This document shows positions 47,959 to 57,843 of a stretch of 58,219 bases of DNA, piece after piece (the stretch's first letter is position 1; every line of letters begins with the position of its first letter). The stretch is taken from assembly GCA_024709165.1 (NCBI GenBank), contig JANJXF010000107.1, forward strand, positions 1 through 58,219, read 5' to 3'. Source of the DNA: Thiobacillus sp. Lineage in GTDB: Bacteria > Pseudomonadota > Gammaproteobacteria > Burkholderiales > Thiobacillaceae. Under the pieces are notes generated by a model. The model was given only the letters and a program-made list of their open reading frames with translations, searched no databases and had not been told where the DNA came from. Position numbers and translations under genes: made by a program.

Positions 47959-49341
47959 ATGAAGCACGTCGAATTCCGCACCGCCGCATCCGCTCAGGGC
48001 GGACTCGTCGTCATGGACGGCGTGCCGGGCGTCGCGGCGGGGTCGCGCGTGCAACTGCGCGATCATGCCGGACGCCTGCGCTCGGGGCTGGTCATCCGCA
48101 GCGCCGATGACGCTGTGCTCGTTGAGGTCTTCGAAGGCACCGACGAACTCGATCTCGAACGCACCTGGGTGCGTTTCCTCGACGAGCCTTTCCGCCTGCC
48201 GCTGTCGCGCGATATTCTCGGTCGCGTGTTCAACGGCGCCGGCCTGCCGCGTGACGGGCGCCCGCCTATCGTTTCCGCCGATCGCCGCGACATCAACGGT
48301 GAGCCGCTCAATCCCGCAGCGCGCGCCTATCCACGCGAATTCATCCAGACCGGCATCTCCGCCATCGACGGCATGAATTCGCTCACCCGCGGGCAGAAAC
48401 TGCCGATCTTTTCCGGAAGCGGGCTGCCGCACAACCGGGTGGCGGCGCAGATCGTGCGCCAGGCGCGGCTCCTGGGCGAAGCGTCGGCCGAGTTCGTCGT
48501 CGTGTTCGCCGCGTTTGGTGCCTCGCATGCCGATGCGCGCTTCTTCCAGGAGAGCTTCGAGGAATCCGGCGTGCTCAACAAGGTGGTGATGTTCCTCAAC
48601 CTTGCCGACGAGCCTGTGATCGAACGCCTGCTGACGCCGCGTGCTGCGCTTACCGCCGCCGAGTATCTCGCCTTCGACCTCGACTATCACGTGCTGGTGG
48701 TGATGACCGACATGACCGCCTACGCCGAGGCGCTGCGCGAAGTCGCGGTGCTGCGCGGCGACGTGCCGGCACGCAAGGGCTATCCGGGTTACCTCTATTC
48801 CGATCTCGCCGAGATCTACGAGCGGGCCGGACGCATCAAGAACCGGCGCGGCTCCATCACCATGATCCCCGTGTTGTCCATGCCGTCCGACGACATCACC
48901 CATCCGATTCCCGACCTCACCGGCTACATCACGGAGGGCCAGATCGTGCTCGGGCGCGAGCTCGCCAACCAGGGCGTGTACCCGCCGGTCACCGTGCTGC
49001 CGTCCCTTTCAAGATTGATGAAGGACGGCATCGGCAAGAACTTCACCCGCGAGGACCACCCGCACGTCGCCAGTCAGCTCTTCGCCAGCTACGCCCGCGC
49101 GCTGGAAGTACGTGGCCTGGCCGCCATCATCGGCGCGGAGGAATTGAGCGACACCGACCGCCGCGCGCTCGATTTCGCCGAAGCCTTCGAGCGCCGTTTC
49201 ATCGGCCAGGGCGAGGACGAAGACCGCAGCATCCACGAAACCCTCAACCTCGCCTGGGACCTGTTGTCCATGCTGCCGCCCGAATCGCTCATCCGCGTCA
49301 CCGAGGAGGAACTGGCGAAGTATCACAGGGGGGCGGCATGA
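47959..49341 (+). CDS. V-type ATP synthase subunit B
   Basis: NPAARAYPREFIQTGISAIDGMNSLTRGQKLPIFSGSGLPHN, VLVVMTDMTAYAEALREV; start ATG 47959. Confidence 0.96.
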   Translation: MKHVEFRTAASAQGGLVVMDGVPGVAAGSRVQLRDHAGRLRSGLVIRSADDAVLVEVFEGTDELDLERTWVRFLDEPFRLPLSRDILGRVFNGAGLPRDGRPPIVSADRRDINGEPLNPAARAYPREFIQTGISAIDGMNSLTRGQKLPIFSGSGLPHNRVAAQIVRQARLLGEASAEFVVVFAAFGASHADARFFQESFEESGVLNKVVMFLNLADEPVIERLLTPRAALTAAEYLAFDLDYHVLVVMTDMTAYAEALREVAVLRGDVPARKGYPGYLYSDLAEIYERAGRIKNRRGSITMIPVLSMPSDDITHPIPDLTGYITEGQIVLGRELANQGVYPPVTVLPSLSRLMKDGIGKNFTREDHPHVASQLFASYARALEVRGLAAIIGAEELSDTDRRALDFAEAFERRFIGQGEDEDRSIHETLNLAWDLLSMLPPESLIRVTEEELAKYHRGAA

Positions 49342-49411
49342 AACGGGTGAGCGGTCAGCGGTAAGCGGACAACTCCGCCGCGCTGCCACCCGTGCCACTC
49401 GCCACTCACCA

Positions 49412-50032
49412 ATGAAAAAACGCCTCTCCGTTCCCCCGACCAAGAGCGCGCTGCTGCAGGTCAGCCGTCAAACCCGCTTTCTCGAACAGGGTCGGCAGAT
49501 GCTGGAAAAGAAGCGCGATCTGTTGACCCGCCTGGTCTACGAACGTCTCGCACAGTACCGCACACTGCGCGCTCAGGCGCAGGGCGAACTCGCCGAGGCC
49601 TACCGCTGGCTCGGCATCGTGCAGATGCGCATGGGCGCGCAGATGCTGCAACAGGCATCCACGGGGATGGGGCCGGCGGTGGCGATCCGCGTCGTCGCGC
49701 GCTCCAGCGTCGGCGTCGAGTATCCCAGCGTCAGCGCCGAGCCGTTGCCGTTGCAGCCGGTCGGCCTGATGTGGACCGACGTCAGTTTTGACGAAGCGCG
49801 CCAGCGCCTGCGCGAGCTGACGGTGACGCTGGCACACCTGGGCGAGGCGGAGAACGCCCTGTGGCGCCTGCTCGCCGCCAGCCGCAAGACGCAAAAGCGC
49901 GTCAATGCACTAAAGTACAACATCATCCCGCGCTACCGGGCGACGGTGCAGCACATCCGCGCCGCGCTGGAAGAGGACGAGCGCAACACGCTGTTCCAGA
50001 TCAAGGTACTGCGCGCCCGTCCAATTGTCTGA
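49412..50032 (+). CDS. V-type ATP synthase subunit D
   Basis: Subunit D coiled-coil pattern PPTKSALLQVSRQTRFLEQGRQMLEKKRDLL ... TQKRVNALKYNIIPRYRATVQHIRAALEEDERNTLFQIKVLRA. Confidence 0.94.
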   Translation: MKKRLSVPPTKSALLQVSRQTRFLEQGRQMLEKKRDLLTRLVYERLAQYRTLRAQAQGELAEAYRWLGIVQMRMGAQMLQQASTGMGPAVAIRVVARSSVGVEYPSVSAEPLPLQPVGLMWTDVSFDEARQRLRELTVTLAHLGEAENALWRLLAASRKTQKRVNALKYNIIPRYRATVQHIRAALEEDERNTLFQIKVLRARPIV

Positions 50033-50045
50033 TAGACCTCGACGG

Positions 50046-52586
50046 ATGCACGCCGCCATGAAAGCACAGCCACATCCATTCCTGCGACCGCTTCCCGAGG
50101 GGCTGGAGGCGCTGGTCGAGCTTGCCCTCGATCTGCGCTGGACCTGGAGCCATGCGGCCGACACACTGTGGCAGGAGATCGATCCTGCGGTGTGGGCGCG
50201 CACCGGCAATCCCTGGCTGATCCTGCAGAGCGTGTCGCAGCGGCGTCTTGACCTGCTGGCGAAGGATCCCGCATTTCGTGCCGAACTGGCACGCCTCGAC
50301 CAGTCGCGGTGCGACTATCTCACGGGAGCGGAGTGGTTCGGCGCAAACCATGCGGAGCAGGATATCCTCATTGCCTACTTCAGCATGGAATACGGCCTGG
50401 CGGAGGCGCTGCCGCTGTATTCGGGCGGCCTGGGCGTGCTGGCCGGCGATCACCTGAAGACGGCGAGCGATCTGGGCGTGCCGCTGGTCGCCGTCGGCCT
50501 GCTCTACCAGGAAGGCTACTTCCGCCAGATGCTCGACGCACGTGGCAGGCAGCTTGAAATCTATCCCTACAACACGCCGACCAGCCTGCCCATCACGCCG
50601 GTGCGCAATGACAGCGGCGGCTGGCTGGGGGTGCCGATCCAGTTGTCGGGAAGGGTGCTGGTGTTGCGCGTATGGCAGGCGCAGGCCGGACGCGTCACGC
50701 TGCTTCTCCTCGACAGCAACGACCCGATGAACAGCCCGGCCGACCGCGGCATCACCGGCAAGCTGTACGGCGGCGGCGTGGAAATGCGGCTGATGCAGGA
50801 GATCGTGCTCGGCATCGGGGGCTGGCGGGTGCTGGAAGCGCTCGATCTGCACCCGGACGTCTGCCATCTGAACGAGGGACACGCCGCGCTGGTAACGCTC
50901 GAGCGCGCGCGCGACTATATGCACCAGCACCAGGTGGATCTGGCTGAAGCGATCTGGGCGACGCGCGCCGGCAACGTGTTCACCACCCACACTCCCGTTG
51001 CCGCGGCCTTCGACACCTTTCCCATGGCGCTATTGAAGGAGTACGGCGGCCAGTTCGCACGCGAGATCGGCGTTGCCCCCGACGAACTGCTGGCACTGGG
51101 GCGTCTCGACCCGCGCAACGGCAACGAGGCGTTCAACATGGCGTTTCTCGCTGCGCGCACCTGCGGCTGGATCAACGGCGTCAGCCGGCTGCACGGCGAG
51201 GTGAGCCGGCGCATATTCCAGCCGCTCTACCCGCAGTGGCCGGAACGCGAGGTACCCGTGTGCCACATCACCAACGGCGTGCACGTACCGTCGTGGGATT
51301 CGCCCTGGGCGGACGAGATATGGACCGAAGCAAGCGGCAAGGAGCGCTGGCGCGGATCCCTGGAAGCGCTTGCCGGCGCGATCCATGCGCTCGACGACGA
51401 TACCCTGTGGTCGCTGTGCGGTCGCGAGCGCCATGACCTGGTGCGTTACGCCCGCCTGCGTCTGGCTCGTCAGATGGGACAGCGTGGCGCCACCGCCGAG
51501 GCGCTCAGGCAGGCCGACCATGTGCTCGATCCGAACGCACTGACCCTGGGCTTCGCCCGGCGCTTCGCCGAATACAAGCGTCCCAATCTGCTGCTCACCG
51601 ACCCCGATCGTCTGGCCCGCCTGCTGGTCGATCCCGCGCGCCCGGTGCAGATCATCGTCGCCGGCAAGGCTCATCCGCAGGATGAAAATGGCAAGCGCTT
51701 CATCCAGGCCTGGTCCGAATTCGTGAACCGGCCGGATATCCGCACGCGAGCTGTGTTTCTGGAGGACTACGACATGGCGCTGGCTCAGGAACTGGTGCAG
51801 GGTATCGACGTGTGGATCAATACGCCGCGTCGCCCGTGGGAGGCGAGCGGCACCTCGGGCATGAAGGTGCTGGTCAATGGCGGCCTCAATCTCTCCGAGC
51901 GCGACGGCTGGTGGGCGGAAGTGTGCAACGGGTCGTCGGAAGTGGGCTGGTCGCTCGGCGACGGTCAGGAACATCCGGAGCCGGGCTGGGACGCGGTGGA
52001 AGCCGAACAGCTGTATCGCCTGCTGGAAAGCGAAATCGTCCCGCTCTTTTATCAGCGCGACGCGCAGGGCATTCCGCGCGCGTGGGTGGCGCGCATGCGC
52101 GAGAGCATGTCGCAGCTCGCACCGCAATTCAGCAGCAACCGCATGCTGCAGGAATACGTGCGCGATGCGTATCTGCCCGCCGCTGCGGCGTTCCGGCGAC
52201 GCGCCGCCGACAAGGGACGGCTGGCCACGGAACTTGCCGAATGGGAGATGTTCCTCAGGCAGCACTGGGACGCGATTCGCCTGAGCCAGCTCGAGATCCA
52301 GGCGCGTCCCGGTGGCTGGCATTTCACCCTGCACGTCTACCTGGGCGAGATCCTGCCGGAGCAAGTCCAGGTTCAGCTGTACGCCGATCCGCTTGATGGC
52401 GATGCGAGCGCTCCATGGATCATGCGGCCCACAAGCGCCATTCCAGGGGCCGCACACGGCTTCGCCTATGCTTGCGAAATCGACACCGTACGCCCGGCGG
52501 AGCACTTTACCCCACGCATCGTCGCGTGGCATGCACAGGCACGCGTTCCTGCCGAACTGAACCTGATCCGCTGGTACCACCCCTGA
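50046..52586 (+). CDS. glgP: Alpha-glucan (glycogen/maltodextrin-type) phosphorylase
   Basis: IAYFSMEYGLAEALPLYSGGLGVLAGDHLKTASDLGVPLVAVGLLYQEGYF; PLP-site region GTSGMKVLVNGGLNLSERDGWW. Alternative TTG start at 50025. Confidence 0.94.
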   Translation: MHAAMKAQPHPFLRPLPEGLEALVELALDLRWTWSHAADTLWQEIDPAVWARTGNPWLILQSVSQRRLDLLAKDPAFRAELARLDQSRCDYLTGAEWFGANHAEQDILIAYFSMEYGLAEALPLYSGGLGVLAGDHLKTASDLGVPLVAVGLLYQEGYFRQMLDARGRQLEIYPYNTPTSLPITPVRNDSGGWLGVPIQLSGRVLVLRVWQAQAGRVTLLLLDSNDPMNSPADRGITGKLYGGGVEMRLMQEIVLGIGGWRVLEALDLHPDVCHLNEGHAALVTLERARDYMHQHQVDLAEAIWATRAGNVFTTHTPVAAAFDTFPMALLKEYGGQFAREIGVAPDELLALGRLDPRNGNEAFNMAFLAARTCGWINGVSRLHGEVSRRIFQPLYPQWPEREVPVCHITNGVHVPSWDSPWADEIWTEASGKERWRGSLEALAGAIHALDDDTLWSLCGRERHDLVRYARLRLARQMGQRGATAEALRQADHVLDPNALTLGFARRFAEYKRPNLLLTDPDRLARLLVDPARPVQIIVAGKAHPQDENGKRFIQAWSEFVNRPDIRTRAVFLEDYDMALAQELVQGIDVWINTPRRPWEASGTSGMKVLVNGGLNLSERDGWWAEVCNGSSEVGWSLGDGQEHPEPGWDAVEAEQLYRLLESEIVPLFYQRDAQGIPRAWVARMRESMSQLAPQFSSNRMLQEYVRDAYLPAAAAFRRRAADKGRLATELAEWEMFLRQHWDAIRLSQLEIQARPGGWHFTLHVYLGEILPEQVQVQLYADPLDGDASAPWIMRPTSAIPGAAHGFAYACEIDTVRPAEHFTPRIVAWHAQARVPAELNLIRWYHP

Positions 52587-52650
52587 TTACGGCGTCGTTC
52601 AGTGCAGACCATTCCGCATTGCAAACCAAAGAGACACGGAGACGCCGGGA

Positions 52651-52669
52651 AACCCACAAAACGTGGGTT
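52651..52669. terminator. Perfect 7-bp hairpin between convergent glgP and DUF488 gene, possible bidirectional transcription end
   Basis: AACCCAC-AAAAC-GTGGGTT; no strong T tract, so function is uncertain. Confidence 0.35.
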
Positions 52670-52722
52670 CGTCACGCCGTTTCCCCCTTGCTCTCGGGGC
52701 GATGGATTGCGCGGTGTCTGCC

Positions 52723-53289
52723 TCACGAACCCTGCTTCGCCGGATAGCTCAGCCGCGTGCCTTCGACCTCGGCGAAAGACGTGAGCGTGTGCATCCGGTA
52801 ACTGCTTCCCGAAAAAATTTCCACCACCGGCACGCCGTGCACGCCTAGGGCATCGGCCACCAGCGAGCGGTGACAGCGCCACGGCACCGCCTCCGCGCAC
52901 ATGATGGCGATGCGTTTCTCATGGCTCATGCGGATCAGTTCATCCAGCGCGGCGTCGAAGGCCGGTGTCTGCATGTAATCCGCATACCCGCGAAAGCTCT
53001 CGTTGCGCCAGCCTGTGTTGACCGAGTCCTTGTGTGGGTGACGCAAACCGCCCAAGGCCGGCATGGGCACGTAGTCGATTCCTGACGTCGGAAGGCTGGC
53101 AGCCAGCGCATCGGCGTTGAACTGCGGGTTGTGCCGCGAGCGCGGGATGCTGCGGATGTCGGCGAGCTGTTCGATGCCGTAGGTGCGTAGCACGGCAATG
53201 AACTCCGCGATCGTCCGCGACGAATGTCCGACGGTGAACACGCAGCCCTCGGGCCAGTGCGCGTCCCGTGGCGGAGAAAGTTTGCCCAT
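52723..53289 (-). CDS. DUF488 domain-containing protein
   Basis: VFTVGHSSRTIAEFIAVLRTYGIEQLADIRSIPRSRHNPQF ... CAEAVPWRCHRSLVADAL. Confidence 0.9.
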   Translation of the reverse strand: MGKLSPPRDAHWPEGCVFTVGHSSRTIAEFIAVLRTYGIEQLADIRSIPRSRHNPQFNADALAASLPTSGIDYVPMPALGGLRHPHKDSVNTGWRNESFRGYADYMQTPAFDAALDELIRMSHEKRIAIMCAEAVPWRCHRSLVADALGVHGVPVVEIFSGSSYRMHTLTSFAEVEGTRLSYPAKQGS

Positions 53290-53428
53290 CGTTCACGCTC
53301 CTGATGCATCGTGCGCCTGCACCAGCAAGACCGAGCCTGCAGGATCGTCAGCAAAAACTTCAGCGCATCCTATCATGTGCAGGAGGCGGACGCCGTCAAC
53401 GCCGTCCTGCACAGTTACGGAGGCAATC

Positions 53429-54616
53429 ATGAAACATACATCCGACTATCTGATCGTTGGTGCGGGCATGGCGGGCGAGGCCGCGGCGCAGGCCATCCGC
53501 AGCGCAGACGGCCGTGCGTCGATTGTGATGCTGGGCGCCGAGGCGCATCCGCCCTATGATCGCCCGCCGTTGAGCAAGGCACTGTGGAAGGGCGGCAAGG
53601 TGGAGGACATCTGGCGTCCGATCGACAAGGCCCGCGCCACGGTGCAGCTCGCCCGGCGCGCAACCCGGATCGATCGCGCCGCGCGCATCGTGCATGACGA
53701 TGCCGGGAACGGCTGGCAATACGGCAAGCTGCTGCTCGCCACCGGCGGCGCGCCGCGCACGCTGCCCTTCGGTGAAGGCTTCATCCATTACCGCACCTAT
53801 GACGATTACCTGCGCTTGCGCAAGAACGTCAGACCCGGTGCACGGATCGCCGTGATTGGCGGCGGGTTCATCGGCAGCGAAATTGCGGCGGCGATGGCGA
53901 TGAACGGTTGCCAGACCACCATGCTGTTTCCGGGAGAAGCGATCGGGGGGCATGTCTATCCGACCGGGCTTGCCAGGTCGGTGACCGACTATTACCGCGA
54001 GCACGGCGTGGACGTGCGCAGCGGCGTCACAGTGAGTGGCGGCCGGGCCGATGCGGCCGGCGCCACGCTCGAGCTGTCCGACGGCAGCGCGCTGCAGGCC
54101 GACGCCGTGGTGGCGGGACTGGGCATCACGCCGAATGTGCAGCTCGCCCAGGAAGCGGGCCTGCAACTTGAGCTGGGCGGTGTGCGGGTCGACGCGCATC
54201 TGCGTACCTCCGATCCGCACATTTACGCTGCGGGGGATGTCGCGGCGTTTTCCGCACCTGCGCTGGGGCGAACCCTGCGCGTCGAGCACGAGAATGCCGC
54301 GCTCACCATGGGCCAGCGGGCCGGACTGTGCATGACCGGGCAGGACGCGCCCTACGACGAATTGCCTTTCTTCTATTCAGACTTGTTCGACCTCGGTTAC
54401 GAGGCTGTCGGTGTACTCGATGCGCGCCTTGAAACCGTCGAGCAGTGGGTGACCCCGTTCCGTGAAGGCGTGGTGTATTACCTCGAAGCCGGACGTGTGC
54501 GCGGCGTGCTGCTGTGGAACGTGTGGGACCAGATCGATGCCGCCCGTGCGCTCATCGCAGACCCGGGTCCGTTCGACGCCGCGAACGTCCGCGGCCGGCT
54601 GCCCGTGGCGGGCTGA
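53429..54616 (+). CDS. FAD-dependent NAD(P)H oxidoreductase (ferredoxin reductase/AIF-like)
   Basis: YLIVGAGMAGEAAAQAI FAD motif, IAVIGGGFIGSEIAAAMAMNG NAD motif, HIYAAGDVAAF. Confidence 0.9.
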   Translation: MKHTSDYLIVGAGMAGEAAAQAIRSADGRASIVMLGAEAHPPYDRPPLSKALWKGGKVEDIWRPIDKARATVQLARRATRIDRAARIVHDDAGNGWQYGKLLLATGGAPRTLPFGEGFIHYRTYDDYLRLRKNVRPGARIAVIGGGFIGSEIAAAMAMNGCQTTMLFPGEAIGGHVYPTGLARSVTDYYREHGVDVRSGVTVSGGRADAAGATLELSDGSALQADAVVAGLGITPNVQLAQEAGLQLELGGVRVDAHLRTSDPHIYAAGDVAAFSAPALGRTLRVEHENAALTMGQRAGLCMTGQDAPYDELPFFYSDLFDLGYEAVGVLDARLETVEQWVTPFREGVVYYLEAGRVRGVLLWNVWDQIDAARALIADPGPFDAANVRGRLPVAG

Positions 54617-54644
54617 CGCGGTCGAATCGCGATCCCGCGTCGTG

Positions 54645-56744
54645 TTACATGCCGAGCCTGGCAGCCAGTTCCAGCGGCCAGCGCACCGCTGCGGCAATTG
54701 CCAGGGCGACGCCGATGGAGAGCATGACCGAGTAGAACGCGTCGCGGCGGCCGAGCAGTTTGAGCATCATCGCGAACGTCGAGACGCACGGCACGTAAAA
54801 CGTGAGGAACACGAGGAAGGTGGCAATCTGCGTGGTGTCCATCACGCGGTCCAGTTCCTGCGTGCCGAGCGCGGCGAATATCATCAGCAACGACAGTTCC
54901 TTGCGCAGCACGCCGAACAGAATGGGCACACCGAGCACCACGGGAAGCCCCAGCCACCACCCCGTCACCGGAGTGAGCACGAGATTGATCCAGGCATCGG
55001 CACCGAAATGCGCAAGCAGCGCCAGCACGATGCTGCCCGCCACCAGCAGCGGCAGCACAATGGTGACGATGTCGCGGCTGCGCTCCCAGGTGTTGGCCAG
55101 TACGGCGCGCAGCGTGGGAACGGCGTAGGGGGGGATGTCCTGAATCATGCCGGGCGTCGTCTCCGGGTAACGCCGCTTGAGCAGCTTGCCGACCAGGCTG
55201 ACCACGACCGGGGCGAGCATGAACAGCCCAAACACGCCGAGGCCACCCAGATACTTGCCACCCACTGCAAGGATGATCGCCGAACGCGCGGAGCAGGGCA
55301 GGAAGGTAATCAGCAGTGCGGCGACGGTGCGGTCGCGGCCGTGCGTGACCGCTGCGGTCGCGGCCAGCGCCGGCACGTTGCAGCCCAGCCCCATGAGAAA
55401 GGGCAGGGCGACGCCGCCGTGCAGCCCGAGGCGATGGAAACCGCGGTCCACCACAAAGGCAACGCGATGCATGATGCCGGTTTCTTCGAGCAGGACCAGC
55501 AGCAACACCAGCGGAATCATGTAGGGGATGACGATGCCCGTCAGGCCGATGAAGCCGTCCAGAATGGCGCGTCCCACGACGCCTGTCAGGTCGGTCGGCT
55601 GCCAGGGTTCGGCCCACTCGATGATGCGTGCCACGGTGAGCGCATCGAGCATCGCGCTCACCTCGAACACGAAGAACAGCACCAGCGCGAACACCGCCAG
55701 GGTTCCGACGAACCCCCAGCGCGGGTGTAGGAACAGATCGTCTGCCCAACGTTGCCAGCGTGGCTGTTCGCCCTCCTGGCCGGGCCGGCTGGCGTCCTCG
55801 TGGCAGACCGCGGCGCGGTGGTGGCGGTCGGCATGGATTTCGTCGGCCAGCGCACGCGGCAGCGCCGCATCGGCGACGGCGCGCGCGGCGAGCAGTTCGG
55901 CATGGCGTGCCGGAAAATGTTCCAGCAGTTCCTGCGCGAAATAGCCATCGTTTTCCGCGAGCTGCAAGGTCAGCAGCGATTCGGGGACGGCGAAGGCCGC
56001 AGCCACGTCGGCATCGCGCGCGATGGCGGCGATGCCCGACAGCTGCGCCTGGATGTGCGGGCTGGGTAGACAGGGAGCCCGTTGCGCGTGCGCGGCGCCC
56101 GCGTTGCGCGCGGCACGCACCACCGCACTGAACAGATCGGCCAGCCCGATGCCCATGTGCGCCACGGTGGGCACGACCGGTGCGCCGAGTTTGGTGGACA
56201 GGCTGCGCACATTGAGGAATTGCCGGCGCGCGCGCGCCTCGTCCATGCGGTTCAGCGCGTACACCATCGGCTTGCCAAGCAGCATGAGTTCCTGCGCAAG
56301 TTCGAGATCGCGCGCCAGCGTGGTGGCATCCAGAACCACCAGCAAGACATCCGGCGCGGCGAAACTGTGTTCCGGCTGATACGTCTCGTGGCGCGCGATG
56401 GACGGCCAGCGGTCGCCCCACAACAGGTATTTCAGGACCACCGAGGCATCGTCGTCCGGGTGATGGAACCCATCGACCGAAGGCAGGGCCACCAGGGATA
56501 TCTGGTCGATCCCCACCTCGACGATGCACTCCTCGTACGCCGGGCCGATGCCGGCGAGGCGCTCGTAGCGGGTTGCGGTGCTCGACGCGGCGCGAAAAAT
56601 GCTGTGCTTGCCCGCCCCGGCATGGCCGACGATGGCGACCCGCGGGCGGCGGCTGCCACGCAGACTCGGCCCGACGAGAGGGGAAACGGTGACGGGCGTG
56701 GCCATGTCGAATATATCGCGATCGGTTTGTCCCGGATAGTCCAT
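54645..56744 (-). CDS. feoB: FeoB-like ferrous iron transporter with degenerate GTPase motifs
   Basis: Membrane region LPFLMGLGCNVPALAATAAV, LPCSARSAIILAV, GVLRKELSLLMIFAALG; N-terminal P-loop-like VAIVGHAGAGKHSIF. Met at 56705 is an alternative start. Confidence 0.85.
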   Translation of the reverse strand: MDYPGQTDRDIFDMATPVTVSPLVGPSLRGSRRPRVAIVGHAGAGKHSIFRAASSTATRYERLAGIGPAYEECIVEVGIDQISLVALPSVDGFHHPDDDASVVLKYLLWGDRWPSIARHETYQPEHSFAAPDVLLVVLDATTLARDLELAQELMLLGKPMVYALNRMDEARARRQFLNVRSLSTKLGAPVVPTVAHMGIGLADLFSAVVRAARNAGAAHAQRAPCLPSPHIQAQLSGIAAIARDADVAAAFAVPESLLTLQLAENDGYFAQELLEHFPARHAELLAARAVADAALPRALADEIHADRHHRAAVCHEDASRPGQEGEQPRWQRWADDLFLHPRWGFVGTLAVFALVLFFVFEVSAMLDALTVARIIEWAEPWQPTDLTGVVGRAILDGFIGLTGIVIPYMIPLVLLLVLLEETGIMHRVAFVVDRGFHRLGLHGGVALPFLMGLGCNVPALAATAAVTHGRDRTVAALLITFLPCSARSAIILAVGGKYLGGLGVFGLFMLAPVVVSLVGKLLKRRYPETTPGMIQDIPPYAVPTLRAVLANTWERSRDIVTIVLPLLVAGSIVLALLAHFGADAWINLVLTPVTGWWLGLPVVLGVPILFGVLRKELSLLMIFAALGTQELDRVMDTTQIATFLVFLTFYVPCVSTFAMMLKLLGRRDAFYSVMLSIGVALAIAAAVRWPLELAARLGM

Positions 56745-57277
56745 CGGGCACCCACGCGCCCCGGCGCTGGCGGCGTATGCAGTGCAAAACGGGAGTCGGA
56801 TGCAAGACGCCCGAAGGCGTTTCTGTCTTTGCCAGATGGCAATCCGGGCACATATGAGAATGTCTCTCGTTTATAAATGTTTGACGTGCGGCTGTCAATT
56901 AAAATGGCGACAACCAAGGCATTCCACTGAAGAGCCGCGCGTGCTGCCAGCGAGGTCGTGCGCCAAGTTGACCGAATGGATGGGACAGATGAGTTCGCCA
57001 AGCAAATTGGCCCGGATTCACGTCCGGCATGTCGATTGCGCGAGCGGCGAAGCAGTTGTCGATGCCGAGAAGCATCGACAAAATCTTGTCACGTCTGGCT
57101 CAGGAAGGGATGCTGCTGGGTGTGAGCCGCGCGGCCAGAAGGGTGAACGGCTCGCCAGCCATCCCCGCTCCGCCGCCAGGGGGCGGCATACCGCCACCGA
57201 TGCGCATCTGGCGCCGGCCCATCGACGTGTGGCCGGCTGGAACAGCCAGCGTTTCCTCGGCTGGGCGGTCAGGATCG

Positions 57278-57424
57278 AACGAAGCCAAGGTAGTTACCGA
57301 AACGTGGAGGCGTCACTACAATGACGTCCGACCGCATTCAAGCCTGGGTCAGCCGAGTAGGCCCCCGGCAGCATTCAGGCAATCATGCGGCAATGCCGCG
57401 AAACCCGAGGCCACCTTCCAGTGA
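57278..57424 (+). pseudogene. IS3-family transposase C-terminal remnant
   Basis: EAKVVTETWRRHYNDVRPHSSLGQPSRPPAAFRQ resembles the rve-type transposase C-terminus; no full-length ORF upstream. Confidence 0.75.
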
Positions 57425-57486
57425 TCGAGTGGCCCGAAGAAATCCGGCAGGTCATTGCCCCGTGCGGGCGGCGCGGCTTTCGGGGT

Positions 57487-57843
57487 TCAACCCTGGCCGA
57501 TCAGGAACGCATCGCGGTTTTTGGCGTCCTTTATCCAGTTCGGCGGCTTTCCGCGGCCCGTCCAAGTCGCACCGGTTTCCGGATTGCGGTACTTGGGTTT
57601 CCCGACGGTTCGCCTGACCGCGGCCCTGGACTTCCGGCTTCCGGTCGCCACGCCCTTGGCAGCCGCCTTGGTAACGCGCGCGCGAGGTGTTTTCGGTTGC
57701 AGATCGTCGACGGTCAGATCGTACGCCGCCATCATTGCGCAGATTTTCGCAATGATTGAGCGCACTTCCTTTTTCCGGATTTTCTCCGCCTGCTTCAGGA
57801 TTTCTCCGGCTTTCGATTTCAGTTCTTGATATGTAGACATCAA
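57487..57843 (-). CDS. H-NS family nucleoid-associated protein
   Basis: MSTYQELKSKAGEILKQAEKIRKKEVRSIIAKICAMMAAYDLTVDDL, C-terminal VGKPKYRNPETGATWTGRGKPPNWIKDA. Confidence 0.93.
   Translation of the reverse strand: MMSTYQELKSKAGEILKQAEKIRKKEVRSIIAKICAMMAAYDLTVDDLQPKTPRARVTKAAAKGVATGSRKSRAAVRRTVGKPKYRNPETGATWTGRGKPPNWIKDAKNRDAFLIGQG

Noticed and set aside
52622-52648. AAACCAAAGAGACACGGAGACGCC tract resembling widespread ACAGAGACACAGAG-type intergenic repeats
   Set aside because: Resemblance is loose and based on memory; a genome-wide copy count would be required.
56782-57324. 180-aa plus-strand ORF downstream of feoB
   Set aside because: Low-complexity mixed translation with no domain signal; overlaps a region of decayed IS sequence.
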